Origin: Rhizobiaceae bacterium
GTDB lineage: Bacteria > Pseudomonadota > Alphaproteobacteria > Rhizobiales > Rhizobiaceae
Assembly (NCBI GenBank): GCA_019635715.1
Contig: JAHBYY010000005.1
Span: 32,966-96,965 of the forward strand
Direction of reading: 5' to 3'
Length of the DNA stretch: 64,000 nt
Under the pieces are notes generated by a model. The model was not told the DNA's origin and did no database searches. It saw only the letters and a list, made by a program, of their open reading frames with translations. Shown here in pieces: positions 37,415 to 46,807 of this stretch (the stretch's first letter is position 1; each line of letters opens with the position of its first letter). A program made the translations under genes and the position numbers.

Positions 37415-38923
37415 TCAATCCTCGTCGACGAACACCTCGTCGCGCTTCCTGCGCACGGACGGCAACAGCACGACCACCAGCACGGCGACGGCCAGGAGCA
37501 GAAGGCCGGCACTGATCGGCCGGGTGACGAAGGTCAGCGGATCGCCGCGCGACAGGATCATGGCGCGGCGCAGATTCTCCTCCAGCAGCGAGCCGAGCAC
37601 GAAGCCGAGCAGCAGAGGCGCCGGTTCGCAGCGCAGCTTGAGCAGGAGATAGCCGAGCAGTCCGAAGAAGGCGACGACGTAGAGATCCCAGACATTCGCG
37701 TTCACCGAATAGACGCCGATCGAGCAGAAGGCCATGATGGTCGGGAACAGCACATAGTAGGGGACCTTGAGCAGTTTCACCCACAGGCCGATGAGCGGCA
37801 GGTTGAGGACGATCAGCAGCAGATTGCCGATCCACATCGAGGCGATCAGGCCCCAGAACAGATCGGGTCTCTCGGCGGCGACGTTCGGGCCCGGCACGAT
37901 GCCCTGGATGATCATCGCCCCGATCATCAGCGCCATGACGGGATTGGCGGGGATGCCGAGCGTCAGCATCGGGATGAAGGAGGTCTGGGCGCCGGCATTG
38001 TTGGCGGATTCGGGACCGGCGACGCCGGCGAGCGCGCCCTTGCCGAATTCCTCCGGCCGGTCGGACAGCCGCTTCTCGATGGTGTAGGAGGCGAAGGCCG
38101 CCAGCACCGCGCCGTTGCCGGGCAGGATGCCGAGCGCCGAGCCCAGCGCCGTCCCGCGCAGGATCGGCGCGGCCATGCGGCGAAAATCCTCGCGCGTCGG
38201 CATCAGGCCGGTCACTTTCGCCATCAGCACCTCGCGGCCGCGCTCATCCTCCAGGTTGCGCAGGATTTCGGCGATGCCGAACAGGCCGACGGCGATGGCG
38301 ACGAAGTTCAGTTGGTCGCCGAGCTGGTTCAGGCCGAAATTGAGCCGCGGCGCGCCCGAAATCACGTCCTGGCCGACAAGCCCGAGCAGCAGGCCGAGGA
38401 TCACCATGGCGATCGCCTTGATGACTGAGCCGTGCGCCAGCGCCACCGACATGACCAGGCCGACCACCATCAGGGAACAGTATTCGGCCGACCCGAACTC
38501 CAGCGCGATGGCGGTCAGCGGCGGGGCGAACAGCGCGATCAGCACCGTGGCGATCGTGCCGGCGAAGAAGGAGCCGATCGCGGCGGTGGCCAGCGCCACG
38601 CCGGCGCGCCCCTGGCGCGCCATCTGGTAGCCGTCGATGGCGGTGACCGCCGAGGAGGATTCGCCCGGCATGTTGATCAGGATCGCGGTGGTCGAGCCGC
38701 CATACTGGGCACCGTAGTAGATGCCGGCGAGCATGATCAGCGACGAGACGGGGTCGCCGATCTGGAAGGTGATCGGCAGCAGCATGGCGATGGTCGCCGT
38801 GGCGCCGATGCCCGGCAGCACGCCGATCAGCGTGCCGAGCAGCACCCCGATCAGGCAGAAGACGATGTTGTAGAGCGTGGAGGCGGTGGCGAAGCCGAGC
38901 GCAAGGTTGGAGAAGAGGTCCAT
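37415..38923 (-). CDS. tctA: Tripartite tricarboxylate transporter, large permease TctA
   Basis: A 502-residue inner-membrane protein with about 11-12 helices. The TctA family motifs are GTLIGVLPGIGATATIAMLLP near residue 33 and its repeat LGSALGILPGNGAVLAAF in the second half. It moves carboxylates such as citrate, delivered by the TctC binding protein. tctC, tctB and tctA lie in order on the minus strand. Confidence 0.94.
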   Translation of the reverse strand: MDLFSNLALGFATASTLYNIVFCLIGVLLGTLIGVLPGIGATATIAMLLPITFQIGDPVSSLIMLAGIYYGAQYGGSTTAILINMPGESSSAVTAIDGYQMARQGRAGVALATAAIGSFFAGTIATVLIALFAPPLTAIALEFGSAEYCSLMVVGLVMSVALAHGSVIKAIAMVILGLLLGLVGQDVISGAPRLNFGLNQLGDQLNFVAIAVGLFGIAEILRNLEDERGREVLMAKVTGLMPTREDFRRMAAPILRGTALGSALGILPGNGAVLAAFASYTIEKRLSDRPEEFGKGALAGVAGPESANNAGAQTSFIPMLTLGIPANPVMALMIGAMIIQGIVPGPNVAAERPDLFWGLIASMWIGNLLLIVLNLPLIGLWVKLLKVPYYVLFPTIMAFCSIGVYSVNANVWDLYVVAFFGLLGYLLLKLRCEPAPLLLGFVLGSLLEENLRRAMILSRGDPLTFVTRPISAGLLLLAVAVLVVVLLPSVRRKRDEVFVDED

Positions 38924-38935
38924 CTTCTTCTCCCG

Positions 38936-39394
38936 TCAGCGCAGCCAGGGACCGAAGCGTTCGAACGGCAGGCCCAGGCCGTAGCTGAAGACCGCCATGG
39001 AAAACAGCGCAAGGGCGGCCGAGAGCAGGATCGCCATCCACCAGCTCATCCGGTAGGAGGCGAAGGAGGCGATCAGCGCCGCGACGAACACCGCGCCGAC
39101 AAAACCCAGGCCCCGCACCGTGAAGCCGAACACCAGCGGAGCGACGAGGATGAAGAGGACGCCGCGCCAGGCGATCCTGCCCACCGGCTCGCCGGCGATG
39201 CGGGTGGCCTGGAACAGGATGATGGCGCCCATCAGCACCAGCAGGCCCGACAGGACGAGCGGCAGGCCGCCGGGGCCGATCCTGAGCCAGGTGCCCAGAT
39301 CGACCTCCAGCGACTGGTAGCCGAAGATCAGGCCGGCGAGGATGAAGAATGCGCCGCAGATGGCGTTGGTCCTGTCGATGCCCTCGAGATTCAT
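38936..39394 (-). CDS. tctB: Tripartite tricarboxylate transporter, small subunit TctB
   Basis: 152 residues with four membrane helices, the size and layout of TctB. It is required with TctA for transport, but its exact role is unclear. The start at ATG 39394 gives MNLEGIDRTNAICGAFF. It is 12 bp upstream of tctA. Confidence 0.9.
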   Translation of the reverse strand: MNLEGIDRTNAICGAFFILAGLIFGYQSLEVDLGTWLRIGPGGLPLVLSGLLVLMGAIILFQATRIAGEPVGRIAWRGVLFILVAPLVFGFTVRGLGFVGAVFVAALIASFASYRMSWWMAILLSAALALFSMAVFSYGLGLPFERFGPWLR

Positions 39395-39479
39395 CCGATT
39401 GTGCCCCGCTGCGAAAGGCCGCCAGCCGTCGATAGGTCCGGGAGACTGAAGGGGCGGCCGGAGCCGCCCCGCGTCGCCG

Positions 39480-40454
39480 TCAGTCGGCGTACTGGCCGGC
39501 AGCCTCGATGATCGGCTTCCAGCGCGCGATCTCGCTTTCCAGCTTGGTCTTGAGCGCGCCAGGCGTGGCGTCCGCATCCGACGACGGAACGGTCCCCAGC
39601 TCGGCGAACCGCGCGACCACGTTCGGATCCTTCAGCGCCACCTGCAGCGACTTCGACAGGCGTTCGGTGATTTCGGCCGGGGTGCCCTTGGGAGCGTACA
39701 TGCCATGCCAGATGCCGACCTGCATGCCGGGCAGGCCGGCCTCGTCGGTGGTGGGCAAATCGGGCAGCACGGCGAGGCGCTGCGGCGAGGTCACCGCGTA
39801 GGCCTTGATGGTGCCGCCCTGGATCTGCTTCGTCGTGTTGGTCGTCTGGTCGCACATGATGTCGACCTGACCGCCGAGAAGGTCGGTCATGGCCGGGCCG
39901 GTACCCTTGTAGGGCACGGTGACCAGCGGCGTCTCGATGGCGCTCATGAACAGCATGCCGCAGAGATGCGACGCCGCGCCGATACCGGCATTGGCGACGG
40001 TGACGCTGTCCTTGTTGGCCTTGGCGTAGTCGACCAGCCCCTTGAGGTCCGTCGGCTCCAGGTCCTTGCGCGCCACGATGGTCATCGGCACTTCCGTCAC
40101 CAGCCCGACATATTCGAAGGCGTTGAGCGTGTCGTAGGCGAGTTTGCGATAGAGCGTGGCGCTCGTCGCCATGCCGATGTGATGCAGCAGCAGCGTGTAG
40201 CCGTCAGGGTCGGCGCCCGCGACGCGGCCGGCGCCGAGCGTTCCGCCGGCTCCGCCGACATTTTCCACGACCAACTGCTGTCCGAGGTCCTTCGACATCG
40301 CCTCGGCGACCAGCCGCGTCACGGTATCGGTGGGGCCGCCGGCGGAAAAGGGAACCACCACGGTGATGGTCCGCTCCGGATAGGACTGCGCAGAGGCTGC
40401 GAAGGGCGCTACCGCGATCGCCGCGACGATAAGCGATTTCCAAAGGTTTTTCAT
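39480..40454 (-). CDS. tctC: Tripartite tricarboxylate transporter substrate-binding protein (Bug family)
   Basis: 324 residues with a signal peptide (LIVAAIAVAPFAASAQS) and a Bug-family periplasmic binding fold: YPERTITVVVPFSAGGPTDTVTRLVA, VENVGGAGGTLGAGRVA, FELVPYKGTGPA-like. Bug proteins bind small carboxylic acids; the ligand cannot be read from the sequence. GGAGG precedes the ATG. Confidence 0.93.
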   Translation of the reverse strand: MKNLWKSLIVAAIAVAPFAASAQSYPERTITVVVPFSAGGPTDTVTRLVAEAMSKDLGQQLVVENVGGAGGTLGAGRVAGADPDGYTLLLHHIGMATSATLYRKLAYDTLNAFEYVGLVTEVPMTIVARKDLEPTDLKGLVDYAKANKDSVTVANAGIGAASHLCGMLFMSAIETPLVTVPYKGTGPAMTDLLGGQVDIMCDQTTNTTKQIQGGTIKAYAVTSPQRLAVLPDLPTTDEAGLPGMQVGIWHGMYAPKGTPAEITERLSKSLQVALKDPNVVARFAELGTVPSSDADATPGALKTKLESEIARWKPIIEAAGQYAD

Positions 40455-40689
40455 AGGGTTCCTCCCGGTCGTCCGTTGTTTGCCGCGGTAGCCCGGCAGG
40501 CCCCCTCGGCATCATCCTCCGCCATCATTAGACAAGCGGATTCGGAGGAACACAACCGGCTGGAACGCCAAATGCGGCCGGCGCGTCTGCGTCTTTCGGA
40601 TGAGACGAACCGATTGAAGCAGGTTGCGCGGCTCTGGCAAATCCGCTTCGGCCTTGGCAAAGTCGGCGCCAACAGGAGAACGACATCGC

Positions 40690-42498
40690 ATGACCGCCAT
40701 TCGATTCCCGAAGCCGAAATCATGGGCCGCGAATGCGACGGTGCTGGTCGACGTGGCGACCGGCCGAAAGCCTGCCGATCTGGTCATCCGCAACGGACGC
40801 TGGGTGAACGTGCATTCCGGCGAGATCATTCCGGGCACGGATATCGCCATCGTCGACGGCCGCTTCGCCTATTGCGGTCCCGATGCCGCCCACGCGATCG
40901 GCGCCGGGACGACGGTGGTCGACGCGGCGGACCGCTATCTCGTGCCCGGCCTGTGCGACGGCCACATGCATGTCGAGAGCGGCATGGTGACGGTCACCGA
41001 ATTCTGCCGTGCCGTGATCCCGCACGGCACGACCTCGATGTTCGTCGATCCGCATGAGATCGCCAACGTGCTCGGCCTCGAAGGCGTGCGGCTGATGCAC
41101 GACGAGGCGGTGGCGATGCCGATCGGCGTGCATGTCCAGATGCCGAGCTGCGTGCCGTCGGCCCCGGGCCTGGAGACGCCGGGCGCGACGCTCGGCGTGG
41201 CCGATGTCCAGGAAGCCATGACCTGGCCGAACATCATCGGCCTCGGCGAGGTCATGAACTTTCCGGGCGTCGTCGCCAACGACCCGACGATGGCGGGCGA
41301 GATCGCGGCGACGATCCTGGCCGGCAAGACCGTCGGCGGACACTACGCCTCGCCGGATCTGGGCCTGCCGTTCCACGGCTATGCGGCCGCAGGCCCCGAG
41401 GACGACCACGAGGGGACCCGGGCCGCGGATGCGATCGCTCGCGTCCGCCTGGGCATGAAGGCGATGCTGCGGCTCGGTTCCGCCTGGTACGACGTCGCCA
41501 GCCAGGTCAAGGCGGTGACCGAGCAGGGGATCGATCCGCGCAACTTCATCCTGTGCACCGACGACAGCCATTCCGGCACGCTGGTCGAGGACGGCCACAT
41601 GGACCGGGTGGTGCGCCACGCCATCGCACAGGGACTGAAGCCGGTCACCGCGATCCAGATGGCGACCATCAACACGGCCGAGCATTTCAAGCTGGCGCGC
41701 GAGATCGGCTCGATCGCGCCGGGCCGCCTCGCCGACCTGCTGATCGTCTCCGATCTCGCTGCGCTGACGATCGACGAGGTCTATGCCCGCGGCATTCACA
41801 TGGCGAGCGGTGGCAAGCTGCTCGTCGAGATACCGCCCTACGACTATCCCGAGATGGCGAAAAGCACCGTGAGGCTGGCCGGACCGGTGCAGCCGGCCGA
41901 CTTCGATATTCAGGCTCCGAAGGGAGCCAACAAGGTGCGGGCGCGTGTCATCGGCGTCATCGAGAACCAGGCGCCGACACGAGCGCTGGAAGCCGATCTT
42001 GCGGTAGAAGACGGGCTGGTGGCGATGGATCGTGGCAACGACGTCTGCCAGATCGCGCTGGTCGAGCGCCATCGTGCGACGGGGCGCGTCGTCAACGCCT
42101 TCGTCTCCGGCTTCCGTTACCGCGAGGACTGCGCGATGGCCTCGACGGTCGCCCATGACAGCCATCACATGATCGTCGTCGGCACCAACAAGGACGACAT
42201 GGCGAAGGCCGCCAACCGTCTGGCGGAGATCGGCGGCGGCGTGGTGCTCTATTCGAAGGGCAGGGAACTGGCCCTGATCGAGATGCCGATCGCCGGACTG
42301 ATGTCGGACGAGCGCGCCGAGATCGTCGCGCGCAAGGCAGCCAAACTGGTCGCCGCGATGCGCGACCTCGGTTGCGATTTGAACAACGCCTACATGCAGC
42401 ACTCGCTGCTGGCGCTGGTCGTCATCCCGGAACTGCGCATCTCCGACCTCGGCCTGGTCGACGTGCGGACCTTCGAGAAGGTCGACCTGTTCGTCTGA
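40690..42498 (+). CDS. ade: Adenine deaminase
   Basis: A 602-residue amidohydrolase-family enzyme that converts adenine to hypoxanthine with Mn/Fe at the active site. The metal site is in VPGLCDGHMHVESGM, followed by AVIPHGTTSMFVDPHEIANV, FSILCTDDSHSG-like (FILCTDDSHSGTL) and the C-terminal domain GGGVVLYSKGRELALIEMPIAGLMS. Length fits the bacterial Ade family. It is divergent from the tct genes; the shared ~235-bp spacer shows no element I can name. Confidence 0.93.
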   Translation: MTAIRFPKPKSWAANATVLVDVATGRKPADLVIRNGRWVNVHSGEIIPGTDIAIVDGRFAYCGPDAAHAIGAGTTVVDAADRYLVPGLCDGHMHVESGMVTVTEFCRAVIPHGTTSMFVDPHEIANVLGLEGVRLMHDEAVAMPIGVHVQMPSCVPSAPGLETPGATLGVADVQEAMTWPNIIGLGEVMNFPGVVANDPTMAGEIAATILAGKTVGGHYASPDLGLPFHGYAAAGPEDDHEGTRAADAIARVRLGMKAMLRLGSAWYDVASQVKAVTEQGIDPRNFILCTDDSHSGTLVEDGHMDRVVRHAIAQGLKPVTAIQMATINTAEHFKLAREIGSIAPGRLADLLIVSDLAALTIDEVYARGIHMASGGKLLVEIPPYDYPEMAKSTVRLAGPVQPADFDIQAPKGANKVRARVIGVIENQAPTRALEADLAVEDGLVAMDRGNDVCQIALVERHRATGRVVNAFVSGFRYREDCAMASTVAHDSHHMIVVGTNKDDMAKAANRLAEIGGGVVLYSKGRELALIEMPIAGLMSDERAEIVARKAAKLVAAMRDLGCDLNNAYMQHSLLALVVIPELRISDLGLVDVRTFEKVDLFV

Positions 42499-42514
42499 GG
42501 ATCGATCGCGCGGA

Positions 42515-43219
42515 TCAATCCCGCAGGATCAGCCGATCTCCCCGCATGTCGAAGCCGGACAGCGAGGAGATGAAGCCCATGCCGAGCAGGCTTTGTTCCA
42601 GCGCCCCGTCCGCCGCCACGAGCACGGTCTGGCTGCGCCGTTCGATGCCGCCGACGGAGATGTCGACGCCGCGCAGCGAAGCCGCGTTCGTGCGGCCGTT
42701 CGCCGTCGCCACCGGGATCGTGAAGGACAAGGCGCCGGTGTCGAAGCCGGCGCGTCGCGCATCTTCATAGGTAAGCACCGTGCTGGTCGCACCGGTATCG
42801 ACCAGGAACCGCACCGGCGCGCCGTCGATGCTGCCGTCCACGTCGAAATGGCCGTGCGGGCGCCGCTCCAGCATCACCGTGACGCGGCCGTCGGCGTCGG
42901 TGACGCTCAGCGGGCTGCCGGGGATCAGTCCCGCCGTGACGCGGCTGGCGACATCCTGAAGCTCGTAGCGGTACTGATAGCCGGCCACCAGCACCAGGAT
43001 GACGAGAAGCCAGCCGGCCATGGCGCGGACGGCGAAGCCGAAATTCCCCCGGACCGCCAGGATACCGCTGCCGATGACCAGCGCCAGGGCGCCGAGCGAT
43101 AGCAGGCGCGCGAAATCGTCGCTCGCCAGCCCGCCCACGGTGCCGGACGCGTGGGTTGCGATCAGCACGGCGACGCCGATCCCGAGGATGGCCAGCGCGA
43201 CTATGAGGATACGGCTCAT
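42515..43219 (-). CDS. Membrane-anchored retropepsin-like aspartyl protease (TIGR02281 type)
   Basis: 234 residues. Two or three N-terminal helices (about 3-25, 38-58, 65-85) precede a periplasmic single-domain aspartyl protease fold. The active-site motif is FLVDTGATSTVLTYEDA (D-T-G-A); the hydrophobic-G pair follows as SLLGMGFISSL. These enzymes act as dimers, by analogy with retropepsins. The substrate is unknown. A DUF1289 gene lies 11 bp upstream on the same strand. Confidence 0.9.
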   Translation of the reverse strand: MSRILIVALAILGIGVAVLIATHASGTVGGLASDDFARLLSLGALALVIGSGILAVRGNFGFAVRAMAGWLLVILVLVAGYQYRYELQDVASRVTAGLIPGSPLSVTDADGRVTVMLERRPHGHFDVDGSIDGAPVRFLVDTGATSTVLTYEDARRAGFDTGALSFTIPVATANGRTNAASLRGVDISVGGIERRSQTVLVAADGALEQSLLGMGFISSLSGFDMRGDRLILRD

Positions 43220-43230
43220 CGCTCGCCGCC

Positions 43231-43458
43231 CTACTGGTCCTGCGCCCGTTCGCGGGCGATGCGGGTCCGGCGCGTTTCGCGGCGCGGCCGCCGCTCGACG
43301 GTTTCGAGACGCGCCGGCAGGGCGGCCATCACGGCGCGCCGCTGCGCCGGATCCATTGCGATCCACCCGGCGATTTCATCGCGCGTGCGTCCGCAGCCGA
43401 AGCAGTAGCCGGTCTTCATGTCGATGGAGCAGACGAGGATGCACGGCGATTCGATCAC
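43231..43458 (-). CDS. DUF1289 protein, small Cys-rich
   Basis: 75 residues starting at GTG 43458 (AGGA 6 bases upstream). The four cysteines SPCILVCSID and TGYCFGCGRT are the DUF1289 metal-site signature, followed by EIAGWIAMDPAQRRAVMAALP. The C-terminal 25 residues are very arginine-rich. The function is unknown; a Fe-S or zinc site is plausible. It is divergent from the CobT-like gene and just upstream of the aspartyl protease. Confidence 0.88.
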   Translation of the reverse strand: MIESPCILVCSIDMKTGYCFGCGRTRDEIAGWIAMDPAQRRAVMAALPARLETVERRPRRETRRTRIARERAQDQ

Positions 43459-43587
43459 GGAAGTCCTGCCGGTGAGAACGACCCGACGGATGTGGGACAG
43501 GCCGCGCCGCATTGCAAGCCTGCGATTGCCCTGGTTGTCCGACCCGCATCGAGGCTGTAGAGCCACGGGCGGACAGCGGGACCGGCC

Positions 43588-44577
43588 ATGCACACAGGAC
43601 TTCCATTCGACGATATCAGGGCGCTCACCGCCCGGCTTCCCGGTGGCGACGATGAAACGGCAGAGCGTGTGAGCGCCGCGTTTGCAGCGCGCCGCCCGGC
43701 GACCGGAGATCTCGGCTCGCTCGAAAGGCTGGCGATCTGGGATGCCCGCTGGACCGGGCGCCTGTCCGCCGTGCGCAAGCCGCTGATCGCCATCTTCGCC
43801 GGAACCCACGGCGTCGGGCTCCGCGACTGGTCGAACGACCCGATCTCAGAGATCGGCCATGCCGTCGGGCTGTGGGCGAGCGGCGGCTCGCCGGTCAACG
43901 AATTGTGCGCACTTCACGATCTCGGCCTGCAGGCCTTCGACCTGGCGCTGGACCTTCCGACGCAGGACATCACCCAGGGTGATGCGCTCGACGAGCGCGG
44001 CTGCACCGCGACCATGGCGTTCGGGATGGAGGCCGTCGCAGGCGGAATCGACCTGCTCTGCCTGACCGATCCCGGTATCGGCAACGAGGTGTCGTCGGCA
44101 GCCCTGCTGGCCACTCTGCTCGGCGGCACCGGCATGGACTGGCTGCCGCGCGACGCCGATTCCGATGCGGAGGGGAGGTCGCGTCGCGCTGCACTCGTCG
44201 ACGCCGCGCTGGCGCTGCATGGCGGCCGGCTCGGCGATCCGCTCGAGGCGCTGCGACGCGTCGGCGGGCGCGAGACGGCGGCCATCGCCGGAGCGATCCT
44301 GGCCGCGCGCATGGAGCGGGTGCCGGTGATCCTCGACGGAGCCGCGGCGCTCGCCGCGGCGGCCGTGCTTAGCAGGCTCGCGCCGTCGGCGCTCGATCAT
44401 TGCGTGCTGGCACAGAAGCCGGTGTCGGTCCATTTGCGCGAGGCTGCGGACAGGCTTTCGCTGAAGCCTGTCATGGACGCGGAAATCGCGGCGGCGCCGG
44501 CCGTCGCGCTGGCGATGGCGGCGGTGCATCTCCGCTCCGCCGCCGCGCTGGCTCCGAGGACCGCGAGACCGGCTTAG
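43588..44577 (+). CDS. CobT-like protein lacking catalytic motifs
   Basis: 329 residues with clear overall similarity to nicotinate-nucleotide:dimethylbenzimidazole phosphoribosyltransferase: IFAGTHGVGLRDW, FDLALDLPTQDITQGDALDERGCTATMAFGMEAVAGG, GGRETAAIAGAILAARMERVPVILDG. The usual active-site blocks are altered: GEMGIGNTT is TDPGIGNEVSS here (residues ~160-170), the HxSxExGH-type block is AQKPVSV (~275), and RLGEGTGA with the catalytic Glu is AEIAAAP (~298). It may be a non-catalytic paralogue, with a true CobT elsewhere. Its stop overlaps that of the convergent kinase. Confidence 0.82.
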   Translation: MHTGLPFDDIRALTARLPGGDDETAERVSAAFAARRPATGDLGSLERLAIWDARWTGRLSAVRKPLIAIFAGTHGVGLRDWSNDPISEIGHAVGLWASGGSPVNELCALHDLGLQAFDLALDLPTQDITQGDALDERGCTATMAFGMEAVAGGIDLLCLTDPGIGNEVSSAALLATLLGGTGMDWLPRDADSDAEGRSRRAALVDAALALHGGRLGDPLEALRRVGGRETAAIAGAILAARMERVPVILDGAAALAAAAVLSRLAPSALDHCVLAQKPVSVHLREAADRLSLKPVMDAEIAAAPAVALAMAAVHLRSAAALAPRTARPA

Positions 44578-46085
44578 CCCGCAGCGCGTTTCGCGGCGCC
44601 GGGACCGGCGTCGCTGCGCACCCGCCAGGCCGGGAAGCTGACGATCACTTCGGTACCCTCCCGCATCTTCGAGCGGATGTCGAAGGCGCCGCCATGCATG
44701 GCGACCAGGCCCTGTACGATCGGAAGGCCGAGCCCGGTGCCCTGCTCGGCGCTCTTGATGGCGATGGCGCCCTGGCCGAAGGCCGACAGCACGACGGGGA
44801 TCTCGTCCTCCGGTATGCCCGGGCCGTTGTCGCGGATCGAAAGATACTGGCCGCCGCCGGCGGTCCACCCGACCCTGAGGCGGATCTCGCCGCCGACGGA
44901 GGTGAACTTGACCGCATTGGAGAGGAGGTTGAGGGCGATCTGGCGGGTCGCGCGTTCGTCGGCGAAGAGACGCGGCATGCCCTTCTCGTACTCCTCGATG
45001 ATGCGGATATCCTTGCCGCGCGCCTTGAGCGCCATCAGATGCACGCAGTCCTCGGCCACCTCGGCCAGCGCCACGGGCTCTTCGTTGAGCTGGTATCGCC
45101 CGGCCTCGATACGCGACAGGTCGAGGATCTCGTTGATGAGCTGCAGCAGATGCTGGCCCGAGGCGTGGATGTCGCTGGCGTATTCGCGGTAGCTCGGATT
45201 GGTCATCGGGCCGAGCACCTCGTTGCCCATGACCTCCGAGAAGCCGAGAATGGCATTGAGCGGGGTGCGCAGTTCGTGGCTCATCGAGGCAAGGAACCGC
45301 GACTTGGCGAGGTTGGCTTCCTCGGCCCGGCGCCGCGCCTCTTCCGACATCGCCTTCGCCGTCTCCAGGTCGGCGATCAGCCCGTCCTTCTCCGTCCGGA
45401 AGGACAGCATCATCAGCGAGGACCAGTTCATCTGCCGGGAAATGTAGGTGAAGAAGGGGAGGCTCAGGACCAGAAGCCCCGTCATGACGATCTCGACGGG
45501 CCTCGAAAGATCCGCGCCGAGGAAAATAAAGGCGACGACCGGCAGGGTGAAGGTGGCGATCAACGCGCCGCGCAGCGATGCGGCGATCAGGGCCGTCGCG
45601 GCGATCGCCAGCAGCAGGAGCACCGCCTTGACGACCGCGAATTGGTCGATCTGGCACTGGTTGCACTCGAGCGCGGCGAGGAAGGTCCATCCGAGTCCCG
45701 AAATGAAGTGCCCGACCAGGAAGGAGCGCTTGGTGCGCTCGACATCGAGATCTGCCGCCTCGGTCGCGTCGGCGCGCTTGGCGACCAGCGCCAGCCAGGC
45801 GTAGCAGGCGACGGTGATCATCGCCCACAGGGCGATGATGCTGCTCATGCCGAGCACGATGCCGCCCATCGAGCCGATCAGCACCAGCAGAGGCACGGCG
45901 GTCGCGCCGGAGATCATCGTGCGCGCGTGCAGCTTGAGCAGCTCGCGATCGAAGTTGATGCTGCCGGGCTGCTGTGCCAGCCGGTCGCGCGTTCGCCGCA
46001 CCGCTCGCGACACATCGCTGTTGCGATGCGGCTTTGAGCGGTCGACGATGATCTTGTCAGCCGTGGTGAAGTCCAAGGGGGGCAT
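44574..46085 (-). CDS. Membrane sensor histidine kinase (PdhS/DivJ-like)
   Basis: 503 residues. About six membrane helices lie between residues 55 and 215, then a short coiled coil, a HisKA domain (FLASMSHELRTPLNAILGFSEVM, the phospho-His) and a HATPase domain (NLLSNAVKFT, DNGPGIPEDE, GTGLGLPIVQGLVAMHGG). The H-box is of the type in the PleC/DivJ/PdhS kinases that control DivK in alphaproteobacteria; the partner cannot be assigned. No response regulator is adjacent. It converges on the CobT-like gene with overlapping stop codons. Confidence 0.9.
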   Translation of the reverse strand: MPPLDFTTADKIIVDRSKPHRNSDVSRAVRRTRDRLAQQPGSINFDRELLKLHARTMISGATAVPLLVLIGSMGGIVLGMSSIIALWAMITVACYAWLALVAKRADATEAADLDVERTKRSFLVGHFISGLGWTFLAALECNQCQIDQFAVVKAVLLLLAIAATALIAASLRGALIATFTLPVVAFIFLGADLSRPVEIVMTGLLVLSLPFFTYISRQMNWSSLMMLSFRTEKDGLIADLETAKAMSEEARRRAEEANLAKSRFLASMSHELRTPLNAILGFSEVMGNEVLGPMTNPSYREYASDIHASGQHLLQLINEILDLSRIEAGRYQLNEEPVALAEVAEDCVHLMALKARGKDIRIIEEYEKGMPRLFADERATRQIALNLLSNAVKFTSVGGEIRLRVGWTAGGGQYLSIRDNGPGIPEDEIPVVLSAFGQGAIAIKSAEQGTGLGLPIVQGLVAMHGGAFDIRSKMREGTEVIVSFPAWRVRSDAGPGAAKRAAG

Positions 46086-46156
46086 TGCGGCCCGATTTTT
46101 CTCGCTGAATCCGGTCTTTAAGGCTAGTTGCCAATGATTAACGGACTGTTTTCCAT

Positions 46157-46768
46157 ATGGTCGGCTTTCGACGTTACAATCCGCCGCGGCGCTCCGGGCC
46201 GAGGGGACGGCGCGGCCTGATCGCCGATGCGGGGCTGGCCGCCGGCATCCTCGCGATGCTGGCGGTGGTGGCGCTAGGCGTGGACCGGGCCGGCCGGACG
46301 ACGATGTCCGGCGACGCCGTCGTCAACGACGGCGACACGATCACCGTCGCCGGGGAACGGATCCGCCTGCGCGGCATCGATGCGCCGGAGCGCAGCCAGA
46401 ACTGCGCCGCCGGCGGGAGCCGGTATGCGTGCGGCCGCAGCGCGGAAGAGGCGCTTCGGGCGATGGTGGCGGATGCGAGCGTGACCTGCGTCGGCAGCAG
46501 CCGCGATCGCTACCGACGGTTGCTGGCGGTCTGCAGCGCCGGGGGGAGGGATCTGAACGCCGCGATGGTCGAAGCCGGCTGGGCCGTCGCCTATGGCGGC
46601 TATTCCCTGGAGGAAGCGGAGGCCCGGGAGGCGAAGCGCGGCCTCTGGGCCGGCGAGTTCGATCTGCCGCAAGCCTGGCGCCGCATGCATGGCGGTCTCG
46701 ACGAGGCGGCGCATGAGGCGTTCGACGGTTTCATTGCGCGGGCCTTGCGCTATCTTGGGCTCGGCTGA
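46157..46768 (+). CDS. Thermonuclease (SNase-like) family protein
   Basis: 203 residues. One N-terminal membrane helix or signal anchor (about 22-43) is followed by a staphylococcal-nuclease-like domain: VNDGDTITVAGERIRLRGIDAPE with the first catalytic Arg, then SRDRYRRLLAVC with the second, and AGWAVAYGGYSLEEAEAREAKRGLWAGEF, which is the family C-terminal segment. It probably cuts DNA or RNA outside the inner membrane. It is divergent from the kinase. Confidence 0.88.
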   Translation: MVGFRRYNPPRRSGPRGRRGLIADAGLAAGILAMLAVVALGVDRAGRTTMSGDAVVNDGDTITVAGERIRLRGIDAPERSQNCAAGGSRYACGRSAEEALRAMVADASVTCVGSSRDRYRRLLAVCSAGGRDLNAAMVEAGWAVAYGGYSLEEAEAREAKRGLWAGEFDLPQAWRRMHGGLDEAAHEAFDGFIARALRYLGLG

Positions 46769-46807
46769 AGAAGCGATGCCCATGGCGCTTCGCCGCCCGG
46801 AGGAACG

